Shown: positions 54,504 to 63,969 of the stretch, one piece after another | Position numbering within the stretch: the first letter of the stretch is position 1 | Layout of the letters: every line of letters starts with the position of its first letter | Source: Desulfofustis limnaeus | Lineage (GTDB): Bacteria; Desulfobacterota; Desulfobulbia; Desulfobulbales; Desulfocapsaceae | Reading direction: 5' to 3' | Length of the DNA stretch: 64,000 nucleotides | Assembly: GCF_023169885.1 (NCBI RefSeq) | Contig: NZ_AP025516.1 | Span: 4,168,142-4,232,141, forward strand | Translations under genes and position numbers: made by a program | The notes under the pieces: model-generated | Databases searched by the model: none | Seen by the model: only the letters and a program-made list of their open reading frames with translations | Told to the model about the DNA's origin: nothing

Positions 54504-54941
54504 GTTCCCACCTCTCTGGTTGATTGGTAGCGTGGTACTTTACGCTTGTTACATGCTCCTGCAACCTCCTGGCTCTGTGGTGAATTATCGTATAACAGAG
54601 ACGTATACTAAATATTTATCGATCCATCAAGGGTGGCTAAGTAGGTGGGTTTGGCGGTTGGAATACTTGTGATACAAGCATGATAGAAGAAAAAAAGAAC
54701 AATGTTACTGTTGTTGGCCAATAAAAATATAAAAAAAATTGAAAATTGTTTTCAGCCTCTGTCGGATGTCATGATGCCCCTGCGGATCGGGTGAGGTCGG
54801 GTCGTTCCGACGGCAATGGCAAGCTTGCGCAGCCAAGACGTGGAAGAGGCGCTTGTCGGCCAGGCCTGACAGCGCATCACCCAGGCCGGCCTGATGAAGA
54901 GGTGGGTAACGGCAATTACCGGCAGTCGGGACCGACCAGCA
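54504..54941. other. Intergenic region upstream of prpE
   Basis: This 438-base stretch is AT-rich near 54700-54745. It holds the shared 15-base site (54698-54712), a dyad CTTGT-GAT-ACAAG (54666-54678) and a possible -35/-10 pair TTGATG-N17-TATACG on the minus strand near 54630-54600. The left part belongs to the 3' side of the lipoprotein gene. I see no gene in it. Confidence 0.55.
54666..54712 (-). promoter_or_regulatory. Operator-like elements before prpE
   Basis: AACAGTAACATTGTT on the minus strand (54712-54698) is identical over 15 bases to the site at the mmdA promoter, and here the core AACA-T-TGTT dyad is perfect over 9 bases. A second dyad, CTTGT-GAT-ACAAG (54666-54678), lies 20 bases further towards prpE. 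A TATATT element (54731-54726) just upstream could be the -10. Confidence 0.6.
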
Positions 54942-55460
54942 TCAGGTGCCGCGAGGAGACGGACAGGAAAGCAGCACCGCCTGGATGCTGATTGGAACCG
55001 TGAACGGCGCTTGGCTTCCGCTGAGATGGTTGACGCCGTAGTCGAGCAATGGTCCGCCCTTGTTCCAATCGGTGAAGCCGAACTTCCAACCGGGCCAGGC
55101 CTGCCGGAAAGAATAAGGCGCTCGCGGACCGTAGAACACAACGTCAAGTGTCTCTGGGGCATCGGCGGCCTGCCGGGCGAGACCGAGCAAGACCAGATCG
55201 GCGCCGTGGTCGGCCCCGAATTGTTCAATCGATTGCCTGATCTGGTCCGCGGTGTAGGTGGCCGGAACGGAGATGATCAGATGGGCAAACACCTCACAGT
55301 CGTTGGTGACCTCGGTCTCCATAAAGCTCAGTTGGGTGCTGCTCACGGCCGGCCTTGAGTGCGGCGGGACAAAGGGCGTGGGACCAGTCGAACAGGAGGC
55401 AAGGCCGACGCTGAGCGCTACCAGAATACAACAAAAGGCTGATGATGTGCGTGGAGACAT
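54942..55460 (-). CDS. Putative lipoprotein, function unknown
   Basis: The 172-residue protein has a lipoprotein signal: a hydrophobic stretch (SAFCCILVALSVGLASC) with lipobox LASC around residue 25. The mature part is proline-rich at first, followed by VFAHLIISVPATYTADQIRQ and IEQFGADHGADLVLLGLAR, which suggests a small alpha/beta domain; the end is rich in tryptophan (PGWKFGFTDWNKGG). I do not recognise a family. The ATG at 55460 has AGG 8 bases upstream; another ATG lies two codons earlier. Confidence 0.6.
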   Translation of the reverse strand: MSPRTSSAFCCILVALSVGLASCSTGPTPFVPPHSRPAVSSTQLSFMETEVTNDCEVFAHLIISVPATYTADQIRQSIEQFGADHGADLVLLGLARQAADAPETLDVVFYGPRAPYSFRQAWPGWKFGFTDWNKGGPLLDYGVNHLSGSQAPFTVPISIQAVLLSCPSPRGT

Positions 55461-55622
55461 AAACATACCTGACGGGCGGATCGTTGATCGAGTCGAGGTC
55501 CGCGCCCTTGGGAAGAAGGGCAACGACCGTTGGCATATCCACTAGTGATACCGTATTCACCCTGCCAAGGCAATCCCTTTTGGCGTTCGTCCACACCTGG
55601 TCTTGCTGGCATCAAAGGTCGA

Positions 55623-56351
55623 TTAACGAGACGTTGCTGCCGGTTTGGCCGGATCTGCGAGGGGAGGGGGCATGAGTTCGTTGAAATGGGCGATGGATCG
55701 GTATTCGTGATGGTGTCGAATATCGGATCTGGAGTTCGGTTGGGCGATGAAGATTAGATGCTCGATCCCATACCGTCTGGCGCTGTCCAGGACCCCGGCG
55801 GTATCGTCGGCGAGCAGGGTCTGACCAGGAGAAAAGGTGACGTAGCGTGCCAGCCGGTACCAAAAATCAGGCTCTTCTTTGGGCAGGCCGAGGTCATCGG
55901 TACAAATGATGCGGTGAAAACGATGACCAATGGCAACCTTGTCCAGTTTGATTTGCAAGGTCTTCGGATGAGCGGCGGTCACCAGGTACATCTCTTTGCC
56001 GAGTTGTTCGAGAAAATCGAGAAAATCAAGTGCATAGGGGCGAAGAGCGATGAGGTGATCGACGCTGAGCTTCAGCTGCACGATATCAAGCTCGAGTTGT
56101 TCCGACCAGAAATCGAGGTTGGTCCAGTGCAGGGTATTTTCCACCGTTCGATAGCGCTGCAACAGCAAGGAGCGTGATCGAGCCGGAGTTATTCCGTTTT
56201 TCCGGGCGTAGACCAGAGGCACATATTCTTCCCAGAAATAGTCATCGAAATACTTATCGAGCAGGGTCCCATCCAAGTCGAGAAGGACAGTTTCAATAGC
56301 CGACCAGTCGACGGCGGCGGGTGACCCGTTGCTTATATTACTGTGTGGCAT
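55623..56351 (-). CDS. HAD-family phosphatase, probably GMP/IMP nucleotidase
   Basis: The 242-residue hydrolase has HAD motif I with D25 and D27 (LLDLDGTLLDKYFDDYFW), motif II in LVTAAH and motif IV in LLADDTAGVLDSAR. The long helical cap and the YFDDYFWEEYVP start resemble YrfG (GMP/IMP 5'-nucleotidase). The start overlaps the last 14 bases of mfd, so translation of the two is coupled. The substrate is an assignment by similarity of pattern only. Confidence 0.8.
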   Translation of the reverse strand: MPHSNISNGSPAAVDWSAIETVLLDLDGTLLDKYFDDYFWEEYVPLVYARKNGITPARSRSLLLQRYRTVENTLHWTNLDFWSEQLELDIVQLKLSVDHLIALRPYALDFLDFLEQLGKEMYLVTAAHPKTLQIKLDKVAIGHRFHRIICTDDLGLPKEEPDFWYRLARYVTFSPGQTLLADDTAGVLDSARRYGIEHLIFIAQPNSRSDIRHHHEYRSIAHFNELMPPPLADPAKPAATSR

Positions 56352-59300
56352 GGATCAGCTGATACAGATCGGTAAGTGTTTGGTCGATTATGTGCTGCAC
56401 GAGTGCCGCCGTCGCCTCTGGGATCGTGACGATCATTCGGCCATCGGGTAGCAGTCGCGCTCGTTTGCCGCGACTCTGAATGTAGGTGAACAATCGTTCA
56501 GCGGCAATGGGGGTGTCGGCAAGGAAGGAAAAGACCAGGTTGTCGGTACCTCGTTCTAGCTTGTTGATGCGCAGGGGAATCAATCGCTTCTTGATGGTGA
56601 CGAGATGAAACAAGTTCTCCACCTCGACGGGGGGGCGGCCGTAACGGTCGTCAAGTTCCGCCTTGAGCTCCTCTGCCGGTGGTTGGTTGGGGCCGCTCAA
56701 GGCGGCTATCCGTCGGTACATCAGGTAACGCTGGCTGATGTCCGGCATGTACGGCTCCGGGATGTAGGCCGAAATACGGAGGCTGATTTCCGGGTCCAGG
56801 TCGTCCTGGATGGCCGATGCCTCGCCGACGTGTTGCCGGGCCTTCAGGTCCGCCACCGTTTTTTGCAGTAAATCCAGGTACAGATCATAGCCAATGGCGG
56901 CGATATGACCGCTCTGCGAAACACCGAGCAGGTTGCCGCCGCCGCGGATCTGCAGGTCGGACATGGCCAGTTTGAAACCACCGCCCAACTCGTTGTATTC
57001 CATCAACGCCCGCAGCCGTTCTCGGGAGTCTTTGGACAGCTGGTCGAGTGACGGTACCAGCAGGTAGGCAAAGGATTGGGTCGCCGAACGTCCGACGCGG
57101 CCGCGCAATTGGTAGATCTCGGCTAAACCGAGGCGATCGGCACGGTTGATGATGATGGTGTTTGCGCTGGGGATGTCGAGGCCGGATTCAATGATGGTGG
57201 TGCTGATCAACACGTCGATCTGGTGGTTGACGAAGGCCACCATGATTTCTTCCAACTCCTTGCCCGGCATCTGTCCGTGGGCCACGGCGATTCTGGCTTC
57301 GGGGACCAGGCTCTGGACGGTGGCGGCCATGCGGTGTATCGACTTGACCCGATTATGGACCACGAAGACCTGCCCGCCGCGCAGCAGCTCCCGGCTCACC
57401 GCCTCTTTAATGACCAGATCGTCGTAACGGGCGACAAAGGTCTTGATCGGTCGGCGATGCTCGGGCGGTGTGGAGATGACCGAGAGATCGCGGATTCCCA
57501 GCAGGGATAATTGCAGGGTGCGCGGGATCGGGGTTGCCGTCAGGGTGAGGACGTCCACCTCGGCCTTGATCTTTTTGATCCGCTCCTTGTGCGTCACGCC
57601 GAACCGGTGTTCTTCATCGACGATGAGCAGGCCAAGTCGGGCGAATGACACATCTTTGGACAGCAGCCGATGGGTGCCGATGACGATGTCGATTCGGTGC
57701 TCGGCCAGGTCGGCCACGATCTTCTTCTGTTCCTGGCGTGAGCGGAAACGATTGAGGCACTCGATTCGTACCGGGAAGTCCTTGAGGCGATCGGTAAAAG
57801 TCTTGGCATGCTGTTCGGCCAGGACGGTGGTTGGTACCAGGACCGCCACCTGCAAACCGTCCTCTACGACTTTGAATGCCGCCCGGATGGCCACTTCCGT
57901 CTTACCGTACCCGACATCACCGCAGATCAGTCGATCCATCGGTTTGTCTGAGAGAAGGTCGTCGAGCGTCTCATTGATGGCTCGATCCTGGCCGGGGGTT
58001 TCGTCAAAGGGGAAGGATTCCTCCAACTCCCGATAGAAACTGCCGGGAGAAGAGAACGCCCGGCCACTTCGCAGTTCTCGGGCAGCGTAGATCTGCAGCA
58101 ACTCGTGGGCTATTTTCCAAACCTCATCCGAGACCTTTTTCTTGGTGTTCTTCCAAGCTTGAGCGCCGAGCCGATCAATCTTCGGTTCCTTGTCGGACAG
58201 CCCCTCGTAGCGGCTGACCTGGTTAAGCCGATCGACAGGGAGGTAGAGTTTGTCACCGTCCCGGTACTCGATCAACATGAAATCGTTGGTTATTCCTTGC
58301 AATTCCATGGTCACCAGGCCCCGATAAAACCCGAGACCGTGTTCCCGGTGGACGACGATGTCGCCTTCCTGCAGCTCGGTAAAATTGAACGGTTCCGCCT
58401 CGCCGCGTCGTTGCCGTTTTTTGCTGCCCAGCCGCATCTCGCCGAACAGCTCGCTCTCCGACAGCAGATGGCAGCGTTGTTCCGGCAGACTGAATCCTTC
58501 CTGCAACGGACCGTCGCAGAGAAAGAGCGTTGACGCTCCAGCGTCGGCATCCAACCGCTCGAGATTAAAAGGCGTTGGCAGGAGGGCAAGCGAGAAGGAA
58601 GAGCGCGCCAACAGTTCGGCCAGCATTTTCTGTCTGGTCTGGGAGCGGCAGCAGATGATCACCCGGTCACCGTCTTCGTGCCATGCACGTATTTTTGCAG
58701 CCAGCGGGCCGAGCAACCCCTGGGTTTTACGTTGCAGGGATATCTCCTGCTTGAGCAAACGATGGCCGGTGGTGGGAATGGTGACTACCGGCTGGTCTTC
58801 GGGGGCGAAGTCGGTTATCGCGATACGTGAAAAATTGCTGCCGAGGGCAGCCAGGTCGTTGGTGTCGACAAACAGCTCCCGGGGCGGCAGGGCCGGGGTA
58901 CCGTTCTGGCGGGCGTTGGCGTAATTGGCTGCGATTCGTTCTTCCACCAAACGTGCTTGGCGCAGGACGGACTCGGGGTCGATCAACAGGAGCGTCGTAG
59001 CCGTCGGCAGATAATCGAAGACGGTGGCGGTAGTGGTGGAACCATCGGCACAGAACAACGGCAAAAAAGCCTCGATTCCGGCAAACCGTGCGCCCTGGTG
59101 CAATCGGTCGATGAGTTCTTTGGTCTGCACTGAATCCCACTGAAGTTCTTCGCTACGCTGGTGGAACCTGTTCACCAGAGCCGTGCGTTGCGTGGGCGTC
59201 TCGGCTGCGAAAATGATATCGCTGGTCGGGAGGATGACCGCCTCGTCGATACTGCCGACTGAACGTTGGTTCAAGGGATTGAAAGGGCGAATCGATTCTA

Positions 59301-59874
59301 TGGTATCGCCAAAGAAGTCTAACCGCAGTGGTCCGTCATGCAGAGACCCGTTTGGTAGCACGAACGGGGGAGGAAAGAGGTCCAGGACCCCCCCTCGGAC
59401 TGAAAAATCGCCATAGCCGCGAACCAGCGAGGTTGCTTCGTACCCCATGGCAACCAGCGCGTTACGCAGCGTTACCAGATCGAAATTTTCACCAGCCATG
59501 AGCAGCTCGGCCCGCTGTTGCAGCAGTGCGGGCGGGATGACCCGGCGCAGCAGGGCCTCGACCGAAATCACCAGGATGAATCGGGCGCTGGTTCCACTAC
59601 TTCGATAGAGCGTCGACAAGCGGGCGGCGGCGGTCTGGGGATCGGGCGATAGCGGCGTGTAGGGAGGGGTTTCGTAACCGGGATAGGAGAAGACCGGCAG
59701 ATCGGTAAATAACGCCAGGTCCTGTTCGAAGGCTGAGACCTGCTGTTCATCGGCAAGGATACAGCAAAGGGGGCCTTGTTTACTGCGGCTGGCGGAGAAC
59801 CAGGCCGGGCTCGAGCCACGCAGACCGGAAACCAGCGAGGCGCCGGAAAGAAGTGATAAGTGGTTTTCGTTCAT
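56338..59874 (-). CDS. mfd: Transcription-repair coupling factor Mfd
   Basis: The 1178-residue translocase has the UvrB-like N-terminal domain, the CarD-like RNA-polymerase interaction domain (GDIVVHREHGLGFYRGLVTM), Walker A with K658 (GDVGYGKTEVA), DEEH (LLIVDEEHRFGV), TATPIPRTL and the RecG-like motif RGRVGRSATQSFAYLLV. It removes stalled RNA polymerase and recruits UvrA. The ATG at 59874 lies only two bases after the T-run of the bamA terminator and has no Shine-Dalgarno sequence. Confidence 0.97.
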   Translation of the reverse strand: MNENHLSLLSGASLVSGLRGSSPAWFSASRSKQGPLCCILADEQQVSAFEQDLALFTDLPVFSYPGYETPPYTPLSPDPQTAAARLSTLYRSSGTSARFILVISVEALLRRVIPPALLQQRAELLMAGENFDLVTLRNALVAMGYEATSLVRGYGDFSVRGGVLDLFPPPFVLPNGSLHDGPLRLDFFGDTIESIRPFNPLNQRSVGSIDEAVILPTSDIIFAAETPTQRTALVNRFHQRSEELQWDSVQTKELIDRLHQGARFAGIEAFLPLFCADGSTTTATVFDYLPTATTLLLIDPESVLRQARLVEERIAANYANARQNGTPALPPRELFVDTNDLAALGSNFSRIAITDFAPEDQPVVTIPTTGHRLLKQEISLQRKTQGLLGPLAAKIRAWHEDGDRVIICCRSQTRQKMLAELLARSSFSLALLPTPFNLERLDADAGASTLFLCDGPLQEGFSLPEQRCHLLSESELFGEMRLGSKKRQRRGEAEPFNFTELQEGDIVVHREHGLGFYRGLVTMELQGITNDFMLIEYRDGDKLYLPVDRLNQVSRYEGLSDKEPKIDRLGAQAWKNTKKKVSDEVWKIAHELLQIYAARELRSGRAFSSPGSFYRELEESFPFDETPGQDRAINETLDDLLSDKPMDRLICGDVGYGKTEVAIRAAFKVVEDGLQVAVLVPTTVLAEQHAKTFTDRLKDFPVRIECLNRFRSRQEQKKIVADLAEHRIDIVIGTHRLLSKDVSFARLGLLIVDEEHRFGVTHKERIKKIKAEVDVLTLTATPIPRTLQLSLLGIRDLSVISTPPEHRRPIKTFVARYDDLVIKEAVSRELLRGGQVFVVHNRVKSIHRMAATVQSLVPEARIAVAHGQMPGKELEEIMVAFVNHQIDVLISTTIIESGLDIPSANTIIINRADRLGLAEIYQLRGRVGRSATQSFAYLLVPSLDQLSKDSRERLRALMEYNELGGGFKLAMSDLQIRGGGNLLGVSQSGHIAAIGYDLYLDLLQKTVADLKARQHVGEASAIQDDLDPEISLRISAYIPEPYMPDISQRYLMYRRIAALSGPNQPPAEELKAELDDRYGRPPVEVENLFHLVTIKKRLIPLRINKLERGTDNLVFSFLADTPIAAERLFTYIQSRGKRARLLPDGRMIVTIPEATAALVQHIIDQTLTDLYQLIHATQ

Positions 59875-59876
59875 GG

Positions 59877-59912
59877 AAAAAAAGCGCCGGCTGCACGAAT
59901 CATGCAGCCGGC
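59877..59912 (-). terminator. Rho-independent terminator of bamA
   Basis: On the minus strand GCCGGCTGCA (59912-59903) pairs perfectly with TGCAGCCGGC (59895-59886) around a 7-base loop, followed by GC and seven T (59883-59877). The T-run ends two bases before the mfd start codon, so this element also forms the whole 5' neighbourhood of mfd. Confidence 0.88.
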
Positions 59913-59944
59913 TCGTTCAGGAGAGAACCGTTGCTTTCAGTTGC

Positions 59945-62629
59945 TCAGAATTGGCCTCCGATACTGAAATCCCAGACGCTTTCGGGTTCATCGCTGCGCG
60001 GGTCGAGGTTGTAGCCCCAAACCAGGCGAAACGGACCGAGCGGTGAGAGCCAGCGGGCCTCCACACCAACGGCTTTGGCGATATCCCCACCACTCCAATC
60101 CTCATTCTCTTCGAGGGCGTCGCCGGCATCGAAGAACACGACGCCGTAGACACCCTGTTCCTTGAATACCGGCAGGACCAGTTCGATGTTGGTGTACCAC
60201 ATGCGATCCCCGCCGATCCGGTCGCCTGTTTCCGGGTCGATCGGACTGACTTTGCCGTATTTATAGCCGCGAATGGTGTTGATGCCACCCAGATAGAAGC
60301 GCTCGTAGACCGGTAGCTTATCCGTCTCGTTTTCCCAGACTTGGCCGATGGAGCCGAGAATGTGAAAGGTGGTGCCGAAGGGGAAGGGGAAATACCAGCT
60401 TGTTTCCGCCTCCACGGCGGTGAATTGTGCATCACCGCCAAACGGGCCGCCGGCGTACTGGACGCCGATTGAATTGCGCGATCCTTCCGTGGCGCCAAAC
60501 AATCGATCGCGGGTATCGCGAACGAAGGAGACCCTGGCGGCACTGGTTACCGGTACTTTGGTCGATTGCTTGATGATGTAAGAAGCGTCGTCGCTGATAT
60601 CGCTCAAATCGGTGTCGGTATAGCTATAGCTCTCGTACATCCGCCACTCTTCCCACAATGGATGCCCGAAACGGAGCGCCCCACCGATGGATTCCTTAGT
60701 ATAGTCGTCATACTCCCGCTCCCAGTCGAACAGATCAAAGCCCATGGAGATCTGGGAGTCGTATACCCGCGGGTTGGTCCAACTCAGGTTGTAACGACTG
60801 CTGTTGCCGCCAATGTTGGCAGCCAGAGCCAGGCGGTGACCCATGCCGAGAAAGTTGTTCTCCGAGATCTCGCCCATGACGATCAGGTCGTCCACCGAAG
60901 AATAGCCGGCGCCGATACTGAATTGACCGGTGCTTTTTTCCTTGACGTCGATGATGATATCCATCTTGTCCGGATCCAGGGTCGGTTCCGGCGTGACGTT
61001 GATTTCTTCGAAGAAATCGAGCCGCTGCAGTTTCTGGCTGGTATTGCGCAAGCCCTTGGCGTTGAAGATGCCCCCCTCGGCGACCTGGACCTCGCGACGG
61101 ATAACGTTGTCCCGAGTGCGACTATTGCCTTTGACTATGACCCGGTTGATATAGACGAGGTCGCCGCGGTAGATGGTGAACTTCACATCCACCCTGCCGC
61201 CGCCTTCCGATTTGGCAATGTCCGGTCTTACCTCGGCGAAGGCGTAACCGTTCTCGGCATAATGATCGGTGATTGTCGTGATGTCGTCGCGCAGGGTCTT
61301 ACGGCTGAGGAATTCCTCGTTGCGAATCGACAACATGTCGAGCAGTACCTGTTTGTCGGAGATCAGATCGCCAACAATATCCACCGTACCCACCTTGAAG
61401 CGGGGACCCTCCTCGACGACAAACGTGACAAACAACCACTCCTCCTCTTGGGTGACCTCCGGTTCTGCGACCCGGGCTTCGAGAAAGCCGTTGTTGTGAT
61501 AAAAGCTGACAATCCTCGCGGCGTCCTGATTGAGTACCTCACGATCGAGCAAGCCGGAATCGGTCAGCCAGGAGAACCACCCCTTGGTGCTCGTTTCCAG
61601 GACATCCTCAAGGTCGTCATCGTCAAAGGTTTGGTTTCCTTCGAAGCTGATCTCCTTGATATAGATTTTGGCTCCCTCGTTGACGACAAATTGGACCGCA
61701 GCGGTTCCCGGGGTCGGGTAGGTAATGTTGGTCGTGACGTCGGTGTTGTAGTAGCCTTTGGTCTTGTAGAGGGCTTTGATCGCCTCGGCAGCCGCGTTGA
61801 CCCGGACCTGATTGAGGATCGAATTCTCCTTGATGGTGACCACGTCTTTCAGGTCGCTCTCCTGCAGTTCCGCGAGGCCGGTAAAGGTGATCAGACTGAT
61901 GGTCGGTTTCTCCACCACGCGAAAGACAACGTTTTTCCCCCGTTCACCGTCGGTGACATCGATCTGGACATCGTCGAAATAACCCATGGCAAAAATCTCA
62001 CCAAGATCTTCGCGAAGCGTTGCCGGGTCATAGGGATCACCGACCGTGGTCTTGATGCGACGCAAGATGGCGCCGGAGTCGATGATCTTGTTGCCCTCCG
62101 GAGAAATGGAGCCGATGAACAGGGACTGCTCGGCATAGGCGACCACTTGTCCGATAACCGAGGCGATGGCGTTGGACAACTCGCCGATGGACGGGGCTTC
62201 AGCGACAAAGAAGCGTGGTTGGCTCTGCTCGAGCAGGTCGTAAACCTTGATGTCGATACTGATCTGGCTGCCGATGACGATGGCGGTGCCAACCGCGACG
62301 CTACCGGAGCCGGTTTGTTGAGCGACCGTTTGGAGTACTTCGGCGGACGGTGGCCATCTTCGGTAATCGACCAATTCCACCGCCCGTTGGCGCTCGATCA
62401 TCTGCAGATCCTTGGCGGCCAGTGCGGCGGACATCTCTTCGTCGATGCGAGCAGTAAAGGCCGGGTCCTGTTGTGGAGACAGGACTTGCAGGGGGAGAAA
62501 TGCGGTGTTCTGCGCGGCACCGGCAGGACTGACGAGAAAACAGCCCAGGAGGAACAGGAGGACCATGGGGACCAATCGTGCCGATCGGAATGAGGCCAGC
62601 GGTGTCGACGTGATCTTTGAGGTGAACAT
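59945..62629 (-). CDS. bamA: BamA with an additional N-terminal periplasmic domain
   Basis: The 894-residue outer-membrane assembly factor has a signal peptide (VPMVLLFLLGCFLVSPAGA), then an extra domain of about 150 residues (NTAFLPLQVLSPQQDPAFTA and SVAVGTAIVIGSQISIDIKV) that resembles a TolB-N/CsgG-like fold. Five POTRA-like domains follow (from about 175, IGSISPEGNKIIDSGAILRR), then the 16-stranded barrel ending with FSIGGQF. It inserts outer-membrane proteins. AAAGGAT lies 7 bases before the ATG at 62629. The gene is divergent from comF and ends in a strong terminator. The extra domain is not in E. coli BamA (about 810 residues). Confidence 0.93.
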   Translation of the reverse strand: MFTSKITSTPLASFRSARLVPMVLLFLLGCFLVSPAGAAQNTAFLPLQVLSPQQDPAFTARIDEEMSAALAAKDLQMIERQRAVELVDYRRWPPSAEVLQTVAQQTGSGSVAVGTAIVIGSQISIDIKVYDLLEQSQPRFFVAEAPSIGELSNAIASVIGQVVAYAEQSLFIGSISPEGNKIIDSGAILRRIKTTVGDPYDPATLREDLGEIFAMGYFDDVQIDVTDGERGKNVVFRVVEKPTISLITFTGLAELQESDLKDVVTIKENSILNQVRVNAAAEAIKALYKTKGYYNTDVTTNITYPTPGTAAVQFVVNEGAKIYIKEISFEGNQTFDDDDLEDVLETSTKGWFSWLTDSGLLDREVLNQDAARIVSFYHNNGFLEARVAEPEVTQEEEWLFVTFVVEEGPRFKVGTVDIVGDLISDKQVLLDMLSIRNEEFLSRKTLRDDITTITDHYAENGYAFAEVRPDIAKSEGGGRVDVKFTIYRGDLVYINRVIVKGNSRTRDNVIRREVQVAEGGIFNAKGLRNTSQKLQRLDFFEEINVTPEPTLDPDKMDIIIDVKEKSTGQFSIGAGYSSVDDLIVMGEISENNFLGMGHRLALAANIGGNSSRYNLSWTNPRVYDSQISMGFDLFDWEREYDDYTKESIGGALRFGHPLWEEWRMYESYSYTDTDLSDISDDASYIIKQSTKVPVTSAARVSFVRDTRDRLFGATEGSRNSIGVQYAGGPFGGDAQFTAVEAETSWYFPFPFGTTFHILGSIGQVWENETDKLPVYERFYLGGINTIRGYKYGKVSPIDPETGDRIGGDRMWYTNIELVLPVFKEQGVYGVVFFDAGDALEENEDWSGGDIAKAVGVEARWLSPLGPFRLVWGYNLDPRSDEPESVWDFSIGGQF

Positions 62630-62725
62630 GCGTTTATCCTTTGCGCAAGAGACGTCTGAGTGCCCTGGAGAGCGAATATTGTTTACGATAATCAATATGT
62701 TATGCTGAAAAACAGGAGAAAAGTA

Positions 62726-63553
62726 GTGAAAATTCTGTCCATTATGCCATGTTTATCGGAAATTGCAAAGCAGGCTTCTCCATTACGCTGGAATTACCGT
62801 CAATCCCTCATGAACTACCATGTTCCCGGGATATGGTGGCGTGTCTTACAGACCGGGCTACTGGACCTGTTGCTACCGCCCCGTTGTCATATCTGCCACA
62901 CATCACTGCCGCCTCAATCGGAAGCACGATTGTGCCCCCATTGTCTCGGTCAGGTTCGCTACCTGCTGTCGCCGCTGTGTGTTCGTTGCGGTCAGCCGTT
63001 TCCCCACGGGGCTGTGGCTGTCGATCATTATTGCGGAAACTGTCTGCGTCTGGAGCCCCCTTTTGACAGCGCCCGTTCTCTTGTGTACTACCAGTATCCG
63101 GTCAGCAATCTGCTGCAGCGCTTGAAATTCATGGGCGAATCAAGCGCGGCCCGGACTCTGGCAACCCTGAATCGACCGGTATGCCCACGGGTTGATCTCA
63201 TTGTTGCCGTTCCCCTGCATCCTGCCCGGTTGCGAGCTCGCGGCAGCAACCAATCGCTGGTGCTGGCCCGGCGATTCTTTCCGGCAGAGCGTCACAAAAT
63301 AGTGTTGGATCTGTTGATACGTAGCAAGAACACGGTTCCTCAAACCGGTCTTAACGGACATCAACGCCGTCATAATCTGCAGAATGCCTTCGCTGTCGAC
63401 CGGCCTGCGCGTCTTCGCAATCGTTCTGTCCTGCTGGTCGACGATGTGTTTACCACCGGAACAACGCTTGCCGAGTGTTCCCGAGTTTTGAAAACAGCCG
63501 GGGCAGCCTCGGTTCATGCCTGGACGGTGGCTCGGGCCGGTGTCACCCGATAA
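62726..63553 (+). CDS. comF: ComF-family phosphoribosyltransferase-like protein
   Basis: The 275-residue protein has the ComF layout: an N-terminal zinc finger (LLLPPRCHICHTSL with CPHC, then CVRCGQPF with CGNC), the middle LLQRLKFMGESSAARTLA and a PRTase motif VLLVDDVFTTGTTLAEC. ComF proteins take part in DNA uptake or a related DNA-processing step. I chose the GTG at 62726, which has AGGAG 7 bases upstream; ATG codons at 62702, 62744 and 62810 in the same frame have none. It is divergent from bamA, with 96 bases between the starts. Confidence 0.85.
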   Translation: MKILSIMPCLSEIAKQASPLRWNYRQSLMNYHVPGIWWRVLQTGLLDLLLPPRCHICHTSLPPQSEARLCPHCLGQVRYLLSPLCVRCGQPFPHGAVAVDHYCGNCLRLEPPFDSARSLVYYQYPVSNLLQRLKFMGESSAARTLATLNRPVCPRVDLIVAVPLHPARLRARGSNQSLVLARRFFPAERHKIVLDLLIRSKNTVPQTGLNGHQRRHNLQNAFAVDRPARLRNRSVLLVDDVFTTGTTLAECSRVLKTAGAASVHAWTVARAGVTR

Positions 63554-63768
63554 GGTTCATCTCGGTTTTTTATGAGCTCGAAACCAGCGGGAGCGGGAAC
63601 ACCGACGAAAGTCGGACCACTTATCTGCACCTGAGATAAAATCGAAGATATTTCTAGTTTATTTTAGATAAACAGAGAAATTATAAATTCAACAAAAAAC
63701 TTAAATTGTTGATAACTTTATCGTTCAATTACTAACATGTTAGGATAACGTCGAAATCATCGGATCTG

Positions 63769-63829
63769 CCGAAAGCCCGCCCAGACAGGCACAATCTCCA
63801 GGTGCCCGGAGCCAGGCCTTTGCTTTCGG
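63769..63829 (+). ncRNA. Candidate structured RNA with pseudoknot
   Basis: CCGAAAGC (63769-63776) pairs with GCTTTCGG (63822-63829). Inside, GGCAC (63788-63792) pairs with GTGCC (63802-63806), and CTCC in that loop (63796-63799) can pair with GGAG (63808-63811), which gives an H-type pseudoknot. I match it to no known riboswitch family. The strand is not certain, because complementary stems also form on the other strand. Confidence 0.4.
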
Positions 63830-63942
63830 GTATCCCCGACAGCCCGCGGTAACGTTCCAACCTGATAGAAAAATCTTGCGAGATCGTCTTTGACCTCAGC
63901 GCCAAAATGGAGTTTATCTCGATCCATACAATCTGCCTGCCG

Positions 63943-63969
63943 GGTCGTCTTTGAGGAGAGAAGACGACC
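63943..63969 (+). other. Perfect 9-bp hairpin with AGGA-containing loop
   Basis: GGTCGTCTT (63943-63951) pairs perfectly with AAGACGACC (63961-63969) around the loop TGAGGAGAG. No T-run follows, so it is not a simple terminator. A GGA-bearing loop on a stable stem is the form recognised by CsrA/RsmA proteins, and a Shine-Dalgarno-like sequence held in a loop is another reading. Confidence 0.5.

Noticed and set aside
60566..62593. Plus-strand frame of 675 codons opposite bamA
   Set aside because: It is the reverse complement of an unmistakable BamA. Long antisense frames are common in GC-rich genes.
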